Positions 63,780 to 64,000 of a stretch of DNA of 64,000 bases are shown piece by piece (positions within the stretch are counted from its first letter, which is position 1; the number at the start of each line of letters is the position of its first letter). The DNA comes from Epiperipatus broadwayi. Lineage: Eukaryota; Onychophora; Udeonychophora; Euonychophora; Peripatidae. A program made the translations under genes and the position numbers. The stretch spans positions 6,846,853 through 6,910,852 of the forward strand of contig JAQFVV010000021.1 of NCBI GenBank assembly GCA_028023455.1. Direction: 5' to 3'. Under the pieces are notes generated by a model, which was not told where the DNA came from, made no database searches, and worked only from the letters and a program-made list of their open reading frames with translations.

Positions 63780-63865
63780 TGTCAAAGTGTTGACCAGGAA
63801 GTGAACCCAGGCCGTCTGCTTGGAAGGCAGCTATGCTAACCGCTAGGCCACCAATGCTTTGACCG
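63780..63865 (-). mobile_element. tRNA-like SINE, family S1
   Basis: The minus strand reads TTGGTGGCCTAGCGGTTAGC (A box) and CCTGGGTTCACTTCCTGG (B box), ending CAACACTTTGACATATA. It has the best-kept A box of the four S1 copies. Confidence 0.88.
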
Positions 63866-64000
63866 TTGACACATTAAGAACTATGTGGATTGTATGCTGC
63901 ACTATAATATTTACAGTAAAATACATAAATGATAATATTGCAGTGGGGTTTTTTATAAGCTGGATAATTAATGAAATAAAATTTAGGCTTTCTAGTTTTA
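63866..64000. other. AT-rich DNA to window end
   Basis: Nothing recognised. Confidence 0.6.

Overview
This window looks like nuclear DNA from an animal, most likely an invertebrate. It is strongly A+T rich (roughly three quarters by eye), full of long di- and trinucleotide microsatellites, and contains several metazoan transposon classes: LINEs of RTE-like, CR1/Jockey-like and L1/Tx1-like type, tRNA-like SINEs, and hAT-, piggyBac- and TA-flanked inverted-repeat elements. I could not place it in a phylum. I found no convincing host exon, rRNA, functional tRNA gene or CRISPR array. It reads as intergenic or deep intronic DNA built from old repeats. Every recognisable protein-coding stretch belongs to a retrotransposon.

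Layout. 1-6.7 kb: AT-rich DNA with two fold-back (hairpin) elements, one dispersed-repeat copy and an RTE 3' fragment. 6.7-13.6 kb: the most informative block. Long (TAA)n arrays enclose two LINEs lying tail to tail: a decayed 5'-truncated L1/Tx1-like element (plus strand) and an almost complete CR1/Jockey-type element (minus strand) with a short ORF1 and an endonuclease/RT ORF2 broken by three apparent single-base frame shifts. 14-26 kb: large imperfect palindromes, RTE fragments, SINEs and a cluster of the repeat family called R2 here. 26-34 kb: several inverted-repeat elements, including a TA-flanked element of 934 bp and a TTAA-flanked, piggyBac-like element of 739 bp. 35.7-39.2 kb: a second copy of a roughly 0.5 kb sequence also found near 25.6 kb, then a cluster of family R1, mostly in fold-back form. 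41.9-44.1 kb: a TG...CA bounded segment that may be a solo LTR. 45.8-46.8 kb: a non-autonomous hAT element carrying a nested RTE insertion with an 11-bp target duplication and a textbook 5' inversion. 46.9-51 kb: a head-to-head SINE pair, R2 and R1 copies, a degenerate trinucleotide tract and four tandem copies of a tRNA-like SINE. 52-64 kb: an RT fragment, small inverted-repeat elements, further RTE and SINE copies, a roughly 590-bp element with very long inverted ends, and a 1-kb minisatellite rich in a GGAAGT core.

The elements relate to each other in three ways. RTE-like 3' ends, all finishing in short TGA/GAT-type repeats, recur seven times. SINEs of three tRNA-like families recur singly, head to head and in tandem. 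Two dispersed families (R1 and R2) repeatedly occur as asymmetric palindromes, antisense arm first and sense arm second. The main candidates for something under-described are the pairing of LINEs with (TAA)n arrays and the recurrent fold-back forms, several of them sitting in (TA)n tracts.
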